DNA of 64,000 nucleotides from JBJGXI01 sp045635475 (GCF_045635475.1 NZ_JBJGXI010000014.1:32444-96443); one strand, 5' to 3'. Numbered from the stretch's first letter, positions 54,956 through 63,501 are shown. Notes: generated by a model from the letters alone, not told the origin. A program made the numbers and translations.

Positions 54956-54989
54956 AGCTCATCAACTTACTGGTTGATGGGCTATTTTT
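54956..54989 (+). terminator. Intrinsic terminator after HIRAN gene
   Basis: Eleven-base-pair stem AGCTCATCAAC/GTTGATGGGCT (one G-U pair), 6-nt loop, followed by ATTTTT. Confidence 0.85.
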
Positions 54990-55000
54990 ATGCTTGTGTA

Positions 55001-55040
55001 TGGGTGCCTGTCACTTCCCGGATTTTGGCACAATGTGTCG
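55001..55040 (+). repeat. REP-like palindrome family A copy
   Basis: GTGCCTGTCACTTCCCGGAT followed by TTTGGCACAATGTGTCG. It is the left end of a unit whose leader (55018-55310) matches the one before the comM remnant at 50951. Confidence 0.7.
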
Positions 55041-55324
55041 ATGTGTCGACTGGAGATTGTAGAATTTAGAAGGAACACTTTGGGTGTTCTTTTGTTCCAT
55101 ATGAATTATCATTCATTCATTGATTTTTTTGATGGCTAAGTGGTTAATATGTCTAAAGGGTCAACTTAGATTATGTTTATTTGATGGTTTTTGGATTTTT
55201 CTCTATGGGTAATAATATTTTAATAGGTGGTAGCAGGTCTAAATTGTTATTATGATATTTTTACACCTTTGGGAAAATGGTTTATCTTATGGATAATGAT
55301 AATCGTTTGTGCGAGAGGTGTGTA

Positions 55325-55618
55325 ATGATGGCAACGGTGATATCGAGTATAGGATTAAAAGGAATCGAAGGATATCGAGTTCAAGTAGAAGTGCAGCTGC
55401 TCCCTGGGGTGGAAGGGGTTAGTATCGTTGGTATCCGGATGCTTCGGTGAAGGAATCTAGACCCGAGTGATGGCTGCTTTATATGCGAATGACTGTACTG
55501 TTCCAGACAAAAAGATTGTGATTAATTTGTCACCGGCGGAGAAGCGGAAAAACAGCCCGATTTTTGATTTGGCGATGGCAATCATCGGTTTTATGAAAGA
55601 AGCGGATGAAATGAATAA
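55325..55618 (+). pseudogene. comM/yifB N-terminal remnant
   Basis: Starts ATGATGGCAACG and codes for SSIGLKGIEGYRVQVEVQLL and SIVGI, the start of ComM/YifB. A one-base deletion at about 55438 shifts the frame just before PDASVKESR, a second shift follows, and then MAALYANDCTVPDKKIVINL and SPAEKRKNSPIFDLAMAII are readable before the homology ends. The AAA+ core and C-terminus are gone. A 34-codon open tail (about 55636-55740, IFYYEDKNPIQKLELPLK) belongs to something I do not recognise. Confidence 0.82.
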
Positions 55619-55848
55619 TAACCCACCTACTGTCTCATGAAGGTAACATATCTAATATGAAATTTTATGTGAGTGATCCTCTTATTTTTTACTACGAAGA
55701 CAAGAATCCTATTCAGAAGTTAGAATTACCACTTAAATAACTGTAAAATGATTGATTTCACCCAGTTGTAGTGTAAAATACTTACTAAAGGAAATAATGA
55801 TTAAAAGTAGTCTCTAGGAATAATCAAATCCTTAAAAGGGTGTGGTCT

Positions 55849-57219
55849 ATGATGCGTATTTCAATGAGGAACATAGGGATGCTGCAAGAAGCAGATATTG
55901 ATGTAAGTGGGCTTGTTGTAATTGCTGGTGAAAATGACACAGGTAAAAGTACAATAGGTAAATTAATTTACTCCATTGTTAGAGCTTTCTCAAAATATGA
56001 GGATGAGTTTGAAGAAGATCGCCTTAAGTCTTTACTAAATTTAGCAGAAGAGATATATTTTAAAATAAGAAGTGAGGTCGATTTTAAAGAGAATCCAACA
56101 TTACGTTCGTCCTTTGGTATTGAGTTTTTTGATGAAATAACGAATGCCGAAAAACTTGAAAATATGATTATCATTATAGAAGATAAAAGACAATTACTTA
56201 ATAGTGTTGAATTAGATGAAGAAATAAAAACATGGATAGACAAAAAGTTTATTGAAATGATAGAGATTGTTCACCTTAATCTGGAAGATAACTTGGTTAA
56301 ACAACAAGCCCTAAATAAAGTTTTATCATCTGAATTTGATGGTCAAATTAAAAATAAATTCTTAGATGGAGAAGCAAAAGTTACGGGGTACGAAGGCTCT
56401 AACCAGTTATTTTCTTTTAAGCTTAATGATGAAGAAACAATCAATTTCCAATATAATGACCAACTTTATTTTACAGAAGTTATCTATTTAGAATCCCCTT
56501 ATGTTCTGCAATTTAAAAATCAAAGTAGTGCGTATAGAACAAGTAGCAGGGGACTGTTTCTTCCACCAGTTAGGCAAAAAGTACAATCTGTTTTCCCCCT
56601 TCATATCTACGATTTGTTTTCCATTATGAATCAAAGGCCAATTGTTGATTATTCACTCACTGATGTAGTGAATCAAAAAGTTGATGTTAGAAAGAAAATT
56701 AATCAATTGATTTCAGAGATAATTGGTGGAAACTTTTCTTTTAATCAAGAGAAAAAAGAATTCTTATATAAGAGAAACGTTTCAAGTCAATCCGTAGATG
56801 TTAAATTGAATAATATCGCAACAGGGATCAAATCCTTTGGTATATTGCAATTATTAACACAAGTTATACCTACACCTAGTAGAAGTATATTAACCATTGA
56901 TGAGCCTGAAGTCCATTTACACCCTAATTGGCAAATAAAGTATGCTCAGTTATTAGTTTTATTGGTAAAGGAACTAGATATAACAATTATTGTTAATTCT
57001 CACAGTCCATACTTTATTGAAGCAATGAAGGTGTATAGTGATAAATATAATCTAGATAAAAAAACTAAGTTTTATTTAACTGAAAAAAATGAGTCAAATT
57101 ATTCTTCAACCGTTAAAAATGTGACGAATGAACTAGAAGTAATCTTTGAAAAACTTACCGAACCATTTATGGATTTAGAGAGCTTAATATTAGGTGATGA
57201 AGATGACGACGACAATTAA
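55849..57219 (+). CDS. AAA-family ATPase (SMC/ABC-like), defence candidate
   Basis: ATPase of about 456 residues with a split ABC-type fold: Walker A GENDTGKST (27-35), a long helical insertion of about 180 residues, then Walker B and D-loop ILTIDEPEVHLHP and the His of VNSHSPYF. No TOPRIM or nuclease domain in the same chain. The ATG at 55849 follows AAAGGGTGTGG. It overlaps by 17 nt with a gene for a PD-(D/E)XK-like protein, so the two surely act together. Similar ATPase + nuclease pairs include Septu and other anti-phage systems. Confidence 0.82.
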   Translation: MMRISMRNIGMLQEADIDVSGLVVIAGENDTGKSTIGKLIYSIVRAFSKYEDEFEEDRLKSLLNLAEEIYFKIRSEVDFKENPTLRSSFGIEFFDEITNAEKLENMIIIIEDKRQLLNSVELDEEIKTWIDKKFIEMIEIVHLNLEDNLVKQQALNKVLSSEFDGQIKNKFLDGEAKVTGYEGSNQLFSFKLNDEETINFQYNDQLYFTEVIYLESPYVLQFKNQSSAYRTSSRGLFLPPVRQKVQSVFPLHIYDLFSIMNQRPIVDYSLTDVVNQKVDVRKKINQLISEIIGGNFSFNQEKKEFLYKRNVSSQSVDVKLNNIATGIKSFGILQLLTQVIPTPSRSILTIDEPEVHLHPNWQIKYAQLLVLLVKELDITIIVNSHSPYFIEAMKVYSDKYNLDKKTKFYLTEKNESNYSSTVKNVTNELEVIFEKLTEPFMDLESLILGDEDDDDN

Positions 57220-57766
57220 CGATCTTAAAATCATATTTGAAAATGCCCTTGCTACTTACAAGAATACTATTACAGAGTTAAGTAAAGATACGGATAACAA
57301 TGAATCATTATGTATTTCGAACAAACAATATATTGATTATGATAAATTAGTAGAAACTTTTTATCATTCAGATGAAACACTTAGTTCACCCGATTTAATT
57401 TATGTCAGTGATGAGAAGATAGTGTATGTAGAATTCAAGAATGGAAGTTTAAAGAAGTCAATGGAAAAAAAGACTTTAAAACTTAAAGGAATAGAAGGAG
57501 GTTTTATTGCTTTATTTAATATCTTTAAAAGCTATAAAAATGACGTAACATTTGATGAAATACAGTTACTTAAAAAGGAATATTATGTAGTCTATAATAG
57601 TGAGAAGAATCCTCACTCAAGTTCAAGAGTCGCTGGAATAGTGTCTCATCTACAAATGCAACCAATTCGATTTGGACTTAAATGGTATCAAGGAAATTTC
57701 TTTTCAAAAGTAGAAACTATGTCGAGCCATAGATTTCTTGAAAGAATTGATGATTTGTTGAAGTAG
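57203..57766 (+). CDS. PD-(D/E)XK nuclease-like partner of AAA ATPase
   Basis: Protein of 187 residues. Residues 63-80 read PDLIYVSDEKIVYVEFKN: Pro63-Asp64, twelve residues, then Glu77-Phe-Lys79, the layout of a PD-(D/E)XK endonuclease active site. The rest is not recognised. The ATG at 57203 follows AGGTGA and the gene overlaps the ATPase gene. I infer the nuclease arm of an ATPase-controlled defence system. Confidence 0.65.
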   Translation: MTTTINDLKIIFENALATYKNTITELSKDTDNNESLCISNKQYIDYDKLVETFYHSDETLSSPDLIYVSDEKIVYVEFKNGSLKKSMEKKTLKLKGIEGGFIALFNIFKSYKNDVTFDEIQLLKKEYYVVYNSEKNPHSSSRVAGIVSHLQMQPIRFGLKWYQGNFFSKVETMSSHRFLERIDDLLK

Positions 57767-57772
57767 TTCAAT

Positions 57773-57794
57773 GGTGCCTGTGGTCACTTCCCGT
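57773..57794 (+). repeat. REP-like palindrome family A, partial
   Basis: GTGCCTGTGGTCACTTCCCG, a partial family A copy interrupted directly by a family B doublet that starts at 57795. Confidence 0.6.
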
Positions 57795-57872
57795 GGAACA
57801 GCGGGTCAGGTTTACTGTTCCGGTCTATGAAAATAAAACCTAAGTGGGACGATAAACCTGACTTCATGTTCC
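57795..57872. repeat. REP doublet family B, copy 2
   Basis: Left unit GGAACAG, loop with GGGTCAGGTTT, CTGTTCC (7-bp perfect stem); right unit GGGAC, AAACCTGAC, GTTCC. Compared with copy 1, two stem positions changed on both sides so that pairing is kept. The remaining gap to 58089 shows no gene. Confidence 0.75.
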
Positions 57873-58089
57873 ACCGTATTAAAGGGTTTGACCATGATCA
57901 TTTTAGGGTTCCAGACCATAATGAATAGGTGATAGGGCCACAGTCTCCTCCTGAGATGTAATATTAGGAGAACGGTAGCTGTTCCTCATGTGTAATGTTA
58001 GTGTATCGTAAAAAAATTACGTTAATTATATATCGATGAGTATCTTTTTTACTTTTTGATGTATAATATAAAGAAAGGAGTGTGTTAAC

Positions 58090-59238
58090 ATGCTAACAAA
58101 ATTGACAATGGAGAACTTTCTTTCCTTCAATGATAAAGTTGAGATAGATTTAATGTCTAGCGGTTATAAAATTCTTATGGAATCAAATGTTTGGCAGGAT
58201 ACCTTAAAGGGGTCTTTTTTTATAGGTGCAAACGCTTCTGGAAAAACAAACATTTTGAAAGGAATTAAAATGTTATTAGATCTTCTTTTTGCAGAAAGGG
58301 TCGTTCACATTATCACGAATAGGTGTATCTTTTCTGACAAGAATCGAATTGAATTGAAATATCAGTTTAAAGTAGATGACCATATAATTGAATATGAAAT
58401 TAAATATGATATAGAAAAAGAATGTTTGATTGAAAAGTTACATGTAGATGGAGAAAGTTATCTTAACAGAATAGGCAGTCATGCCGAGTCTAAAATAACA
58501 GAAAACAAATCCTATACAGATATTGATCAAGACACACTATTGTTAAGGGAAATCTTCTTTAATACGAAATTTAGAAACCATGAGATACTTAAAAAATGGT
58601 TTGATTTCCTGATGCATTCAGTCTATATCGATGGATATCGCGAGTATATATTTTCTCCCAAAAATGTAAGTCTGGATCTAGAAGAGTACCTAGAGGAAAA
58701 TGGGGCAGAAACGATTAATACCTTTTTCGAGAATTTTAACTTTAATCAACGAATTGAATACGCAGAAACAAGCAAAGGAAGTATTACTAGTATAAAGTCG
58801 ATTGATAAAAAGAATATCTTTTTTAAGAGAGAAGGTATCGGGGAGCCTATTCCCTTTCCTATGGAGTCCTTAGGAAATCAGAAATTGTTACTGTTGCTTC
58901 CTACCTTTTTTCACGTGATTCAAAACGGTGGGATGTTAATTGTTGATGAATTCAGTAGTGGTCTTCATAACTTCTTGGAAGAATTATTGATTAAATACTT
59001 TAATAAAATGTCAAAAGAAGCCCAGTTATTTCTAGTATCGCATTCAACTAACCTTCTTTCTAATTCCATTTTAAGGCCAGATCAAATATATGCAGTACAC
59101 TTCTCTGGTAAAGAGGGGAGTAAAGTGAAAAGATTCTCATCGGAACAACCAAGAGCTGCTCAGAATCTTGAGAAGATGTATACTAGTGGAGTGTTTGGGG
59201 GGGTGCCACATTATCGAGATGAGAATCAGATTAAATAA
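58090..59238 (+). CDS. RloA-like AAA ATPase
   Basis: ATPase of 382 residues: N-terminal KLTMENFLSFNDKVEIDL, Walker A GANASGKTN (46-54), late block GNQKLLLLLPTFF and Walker B MLIVDEFSSGLH (Asp286-Glu287), His in VSHSTNLL. It matches the AAA_15/RloA type, whose usual partner is a RloB/AriB-like TOPRIM protein, as here. AAAGGAG precedes the ATG. RloAB and PARIS-type pairs are known or suspected anti-phage modules; which type this is cannot be decided by eye. Confidence 0.82.
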   Translation: MLTKLTMENFLSFNDKVEIDLMSSGYKILMESNVWQDTLKGSFFIGANASGKTNILKGIKMLLDLLFAERVVHIITNRCIFSDKNRIELKYQFKVDDHIIEYEIKYDIEKECLIEKLHVDGESYLNRIGSHAESKITENKSYTDIDQDTLLLREIFFNTKFRNHEILKKWFDFLMHSVYIDGYREYIFSPKNVSLDLEEYLEENGAETINTFFENFNFNQRIEYAETSKGSITSIKSIDKKNIFFKREGIGEPIPFPMESLGNQKLLLLLPTFFHVIQNGGMLIVDEFSSGLHNFLEELLIKYFNKMSKEAQLFLVSHSTNLLSNSILRPDQIYAVHFSGKEGSKVKRFSSEQPRAAQNLEKMYTSGVFGGVPHYRDENQIK

Positions 59239-59985
59239 AGACAAAAATATAGGGAAGGTATTATTTGTTGTAGAGGAAATAAAACAGAATTCTATTTGCT
59301 TCATCTCCTATTCACAAAACTATTCGATTTTCAGTATGAAAAATATGACAGAATGGACAGATATAGAAAGTATAATGAAAAAGAAAATATTGAATCTTCC
59401 GTGTTTGTTATGAATACAGAAGAATCTGCTTTATCGTTTGTTGATGAGGGTAATGAATATCTTAACAACTTATTTGAGAAGTTAATTAATGAATATGATT
59501 TCCCAGTAGACAGGGCAGCGATTTTCTATTTGTTTGATAGAGATGCGAAATCAAATACAAACCATGCTTTTATTAAAGAACTAATTGATTCTCTAAGCCA
59601 CTCCAGGGAGAGTAATGGCTATTCTAGGCAGGGTCTGATTCTTTTAAGCTATCCCTCCATCGAAAGTTTTGTTACTTCCAATTTCATATCTGATACACAC
59701 ATGTTAGCGTTTGAGACGGGAAAGGACCTAAAGAGGTATTTGAATGAGAAAAAAATTATCCAGAATAACATAGATGTAGAATCCCTCGTACACGCTGTTT
59801 TTGAAATGGAGAAAGCTTTTATCCATCTTGGTATTACGAATTATGATTTGGATAATTTTAAGGCTACCAATCAAACTATATTTACAAAACAAGAACAATA
59901 TGCTACTGCTAATAATGCATATAGACTATTAAGCTTATTATCTATTGTTCTTTTAGACTTAGGTTTGGTTGAGGTGGAACACTAG
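59219..59985 (+). pseudogene. TOPRIM (RloB/AriB-like) protein, frameshifted
   Basis: The gene starts with ATG at 59219, overlapping the ATPase gene, and codes for IGKVLFVVE up to about 59275. One base is then missing: restoring a G gives VVEGNKTEFYLLHLLF, a TOPRIM Glu motif, and the shifted frame runs on to 59985 with the DxD motif FYLFDRDAKS. So the catalytic Glu motif and DxD lie in different frames. About 255 residues if repaired. It may be a dead gene, a sequencing error or, less likely, made by a -1 slip at A-AAA just downstream. Confidence 0.75.
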
Positions 59986-60069
59986 GTCTGTTCAATACTT
60001 TAACAATTATATGTAATAGGACAATCTATTCTCTTCATACCCTGTTAGTATCTAAGGGGTGATTATTAC

Positions 60070-60873
60070 ATGGATATAGGAACAAGAATACTAGTTAGAC
60101 CTAACGATATTCAAGTTGATTATTGGGATGATGTAACTAGCGTCACTGCTGAAAAGAGACTGTCCGCACTGCGACGTCTTGGGTATACCCGTCCATGGTT
60201 GGTTGTTGAAATGGATGGTAATAGATCATATAGATTAATCGAATTTTTTAAGGAATATGCTGCATTAAGAGTTTTACAACCAAATATTGCTGTTTACTGT
60301 TATGGTGTACCTAGTTCTGAAGACCCTCAATATTACATTAATCTGTTACGAAAGACATCTAGTTTAGAAGGTGTTAGTTCTAGTTTTAAACGGTATTATG
60401 TATTAAAGTTGATGAATAATTATAACCTTTCGTTCGATCAAATACGAGATGAAGTTGGAAATCATTTAAGAGGAATTGATTTATTAATAGATCGTAGGAT
60501 ATCTGCCCCCATAGCTGAATTAGCATTTGAGAATAATGCTAAAACGAACGTTAAAAATTTATGTACTTCCCAAACTATATTTGATGAATTGAAAACGCAT
60601 CTATATGAAAGGGCAGTAAAGCCAGCTTGGGATCCAGAGAGATTAACTAAAAAACAACTGGATAACTTTACAATGGTATGTGATAATTTTGCGTTCTTAA
60701 GAACAAGTGGTCACCTGCTAGATACTTTCTTTGTTCATGCTCTCATGGAACGCATCTTAAATATTGATAATATATTCATAGGAGCAATGCGAGAAAATAT
60801 AATGGAACTAATAGTTGGCAATGGTTTTTTTGATGAAAGAGAAGGTGATTATCCACATAGTTCTATGCAGTGA
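60070..60873 (+). CDS. ParB-like hypothetical protein
   Basis: Protein of 267 residues. The first 90 residues recall the ParB/Srx-nuclease N-terminal domain (LVRPNDIQVDYWDD, LRRLGYTRPWLVVEMDGNRS, YRLIEFFKEY), and SFDQIRDEVG in a following helical part could be a helix-turn-helix. The resemblance is loose. AAGGGGTGA precedes the ATG. It stands alone, 84 nt after the RloA/TOPRIM pair; it may be a regulator of that unit or a plasmid-type relic. Confidence 0.5.
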   Translation: MDIGTRILVRPNDIQVDYWDDVTSVTAEKRLSALRRLGYTRPWLVVEMDGNRSYRLIEFFKEYAALRVLQPNIAVYCYGVPSSEDPQYYINLLRKTSSLEGVSSSFKRYYVLKLMNNYNLSFDQIRDEVGNHLRGIDLLIDRRISAPIAELAFENNAKTNVKNLCTSQTIFDELKTHLYERAVKPAWDPERLTKKQLDNFTMVCDNFAFLRTSGHLLDTFFVHALMERILNIDNIFIGAMRENIMELIVGNGFFDEREGDYPHSSMQ

Positions 60874-61035
60874 AACATCTAGTTGTGCATATAATATCGA
60901 TACGTGCTGTAATGTTATTAGAAGTGAGTTGAAATTTGCCGTGGAAACCTCGATGTACTCGGAGCTCAATCCCGCTTTTTGTGTCTCAGTCAACTTTTCT
61001 ATTAAACCGCCACATATATTTGCTATTACACACAC

Positions 61036-61515
61036 CTATATAGTTGAAACGTTTAAGGCAGACTTTCTATTCTGATACTTACTCGCAATAGCAACAATAT
61101 CTGTTAACAAATCCTTAGGAACATTAGACTTCTGCTCGCTTTTCTGTTTCTCTTCATGATACCGCTCTTTAAACCAATCAGGTACAATATCTTTTCTTGT
61201 CGAGTGATTTTTCCGATATTGACGTTTCTTCTGCTGCTGCGCAATGGGTTCGGCCTCTTTTCGCACTTCTTCAACACTAGTAACCTCTTGCTTCTTCCAG
61301 TTTATTAGGATTTTTTTCACATAACTCCAGGATAATTTATGATAGTCCACTGCACGTTTCATTGCTTCCATCACTAAATCATCACCGGCTTCGGATAACC
61401 ATTTTTCTAGCTCACTTCGCATGTATGGGTGGATTTCTCCAAAATGTTGTTTATAAAACGTGACTGCTTCTGTTGTAGGTGTGTTTGGCATTGGTGGTTT
61501 AGGTGCTTTTTTAAG
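61036..61515 (-). pseudogene. Truncated DnaD-like gene, second subtype
   Basis: C-terminal about 155 codons of a DnaD-like protein: FYKQHFGEIHPYMRSELEKW, DDLVMEAMKRAVDYHKLSW and a basic tail with RKDIVPDWFKERYH. The frame continues upstream of Met 61491 into a KKAPKPP linker and stops being recognisable at the tandem repeat starting at 61517. It lacks the winged helix. Clearly different in sequence from the cassette DnaD genes, and the parent of the fragment at 39445. Confidence 0.78.
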
Positions 61516-61516
61516 T

Positions 61517-61624
61517 AAAGTAAAGTATGGGTGCCTGTCACTTCCCGAAGTTTGACATAATGTGTCGAATAAAGTAAAGTATGGGTGCCTGTCACTTCCC
61601 GAAGTTTGACATAATGTGTCGAAT
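61517..61624 (+). repeat. Two tandem 54-bp units carrying REP family A
   Basis: Identical units at 61517-61570 and 61571-61624, each AAAGTAAAGTATGGG plus the core GTGCCTGTCACTTCCCGAAG and the tail ACATAATGTGTCGAAT. Recent tandem duplication. They lie between the truncated DnaD gene and the second cassette. Confidence 0.85.
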
Positions 61625-61763
61625 GGGTTCGAGATAGCGGTGTTAGGTACTGGTTTGTTGTCTGCACAGAGGGATACTTAATATCTTCTTGTTGTTCACA
61701 CGAAAGGTACTTGTGAAAGGATTATCTTTGATGATTTGTTTATTCAGCGTGGCATACAACAAG

Positions 61764-62588
61764 TCATTGCACCAGACGTGACTGATATTTCAACATCACC
61801 TCACTTATATCTGGCAATGCTGCTGAGGTTGTTGGGGTATTGTTGGTTACGGATTGACCCCGTTTTTCAAACCAGCCTGGAACGACATCTTTTTTACCAG
61901 TCCAAGCCGCCTTCTTCTGTTTCTTTTGCGACTTAGACTGCGTTCGAAAGGCAATTCGCTCTTGTCTAGCTGCCTCCACAGTCGTAATTCCTTGTTCAAG
62001 CCACATTTCCAAGATGTGCTTCACATATCCCCAATGCTCTTTGCCTTGATCCAGCGCCCTTTTCATCGCTTCAATGACCAGTTCATCACCAAGCTTCGCG
62101 ACCCAATTCGATAACTCATTTTGCATGTAAGCACGGATTTCACCATAATTGTCACGATAAAACGCGTGGGCGTCTGTTGTTGTTATCTTTTTTTCTTTTT
62201 CTATCTCTTTTTCTTTAATTAATGGGTCCGGTTTGTGGTCTACTTTGTGGTCCAGATTGTCGTCCGTATTGAGGTTCGGATTATCATTCGCACTGTGGTC
62301 CATCATCGCATACAGGCTGATCATTTGATAGATGGGTGCTTGTCTGCCGCGTTGGGATTCAAAGGTAATGTACCCTTTTTCTACTAGCTCCGTTCGTGCG
62401 CGCTTGAACGTGCTTTCCGTCAGATTAGCTTTATAGCAAAGCACGGATTGCGCGACAGTGAATGTTTCTTGCCAGCACGTTTTATTATTCATATGCATGA
62501 GCGCGTGCCATAAATTGCTAGCAGGTAGCGAAAGTGGATTGATTTCAATTTGGTGGTAAAAGGCGTTGATTTCTTTAATATAGTTCAT
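61764..62588 (-). CDS. DnaD-like replication protein, cassette copy 2
   Basis: 274 residues, nearly identical to the gene at 31538: winged helix with NPLSLPASNLWHALMHMNN, linker, DnaD_2 domain with HWGYVKHILEMWL and basic tail. The linker (about residues 100-125) is rearranged (NLDHKVDHKPDPL instead of YKVDGNLDHKPDPL). AAAGGAAG before the ATG. Both copies are intact, so the protein is presumably made. Confidence 0.85.
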   Translation of the reverse strand: MNYIKEINAFYHQIEINPLSLPASNLWHALMHMNNKTCWQETFTVAQSVLCYKANLTESTFKRARTELVEKGYITFESQRGRQAPIYQMISLYAMMDHSANDNPNLNTDDNLDHKVDHKPDPLIKEKEIEKEKKITTTDAHAFYRDNYGEIRAYMQNELSNWVAKLGDELVIEAMKRALDQGKEHWGYVKHILEMWLEQGITTVEAARQERIAFRTQSKSQKKQKKAAWTGKKDVVPGWFEKRGQSVTNNTPTTSAALPDISEVMLKYQSRLVQ

Positions 62589-62630
62589 TTGGGAACTTCC
62601 TTTCTAATATCGGGGATTTTTTTTCGTAGG

Positions 62631-63119
62631 TTACACACCGTTCTTAACAGCAGAAGAGAAATGATAGATACACGTCGCAGTGCGGTGCATTTGTTTTTCC
62701 AGTAGATAATAGGATTCCTTCATATCAAGAAGTTGATCAGTTTGGAAAACAATCGATGCTTGGTAATTGGAGTTGGGCAACGGGCGAATCACGCGGATGC
62801 GGCTAACGTGGGAGTAGAAGATCCAAGTGCAGTCAAACTGATTTGGCGACTGTGTCGGAAACGCATAAATGCCAGAACTAACACTAATCGGAATCGGAAC
62901 TTTCTTTTTCGAACCGAGCAAATGCATAACCGCAGCTCGCCGTCCATCATAGCTAGCACCATACTGCAAGCACGCTTGCTTGATTAGCTGCAGAGGTGTT
63001 TTTCTGATAAACAGGGTTCGATCTCTTTCGTAAATGATCGTGTCGTAGTTGATGTTGCGGACTGGTAGTATGGCCATGGTGGATGAGTTGATCATGTAGT
63101 TGGGGCGGATTTCGGGCAT
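62631..63119 (-). CDS. ComK-family competence regulator, cassette copy 2
   Basis: 162 residues, about seven substitutions from the copy at 32405 and one extra C-terminal Val. All ComK landmarks are kept: TPLQLIKQACLQYGASYDGRR, IYAFPTQSP and CTWIFYSHV. I start it at the ATG matching copy 1; the frame happens to be open 47 codons upstream but that stretch is not coding in copy 1. Few, mostly conservative changes suggest the protein is under selection or the copy is recent. Confidence 0.82.
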   Translation of the reverse strand: MPEIRPNYMINSSTMAILPVRNINYDTIIYERDRTLFIRKTPLQLIKQACLQYGASYDGRRAAVMHLLGSKKKVPIPISVSSGIYAFPTQSPNQFDCTWIFYSHVSRIRVIRPLPNSNYQASIVFQTDQLLDMKESYYLLEKQMHRTATCIYHFSSAVKNGV

Positions 63120-63256
63120 GTGGTGGGACAACTCCTTTGTTTGGGGATGGTGTGTGAGAAGTACTTGGTGTAGGTGATAGAGAATGAGTATGAGAATCTC
63201 TTGGGGCAAATGACAAGGGGTATGATATCTATGCAGATTTGTCTGGCGTTTTCTTA

Positions 63257-63501
63257 TCAATCTAGCTGTTCATCATTATCAGTGTGAGCCTCATTGATTG
63301 ACGCATGGAAATCTTGGACATCAATTTTTAATGCAAGGATCAAACTATTAATAGTAGAATGATACGTATCCGTTTCAGAACGCTCAATTCTAGATAACTA
63401 ATACCAGCTTGGAATGCAGCTTCTTCCATCGTCATGCCACATTGCTTCCGAGCTTTCCGGATGTATTTACCAACTCTACGCACAAACACGTGATTATCCA
63501 A
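63257..63501 (-). pseudogene. XRE regulator, broken cassette copy 2
   Basis: Same gene as 33043-33297 but with 10 bases missing (after TCTAGA at about 63397), which shifts the frame inside the second half of the helix-turn-helix. Start (TTG, GGGAG) and stop contexts are kept. Loss of this putative repressor could leave the copy 2 ComK and DnaD genes derepressed or under control of the intact copy 1 repressor. Confidence 0.82.

Noticed and set aside
50951..55618. Insertion of an island into comM
   Set aside because: The C-terminal piece lies before the N-terminal piece on the same strand, and the leader is duplicated, so a simple insertion cannot explain it.
59270..59290. Programmed -1 frameshift joining the two TOPRIM frames
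   Set aside because: The A-AAA slip site would give VVEEIKTEF and lose the conserved Gly of the TOPRIM motif; a simple one-base deletion restores VVEGNKTEF and is more likely.
61407..61667. Leftward open frame with a repeated peptide (THYVKLREVTGT)
   Set aside because: It is produced by the two 54-bp REP-bearing tandem units and has no ribosome-binding site; not a gene.
63120..63260. N-terminal extension of ComK copy 2
   Set aside because: The matching DNA in copy 1 is not open, and the extension is low-complexity His/Leu without family similarity.
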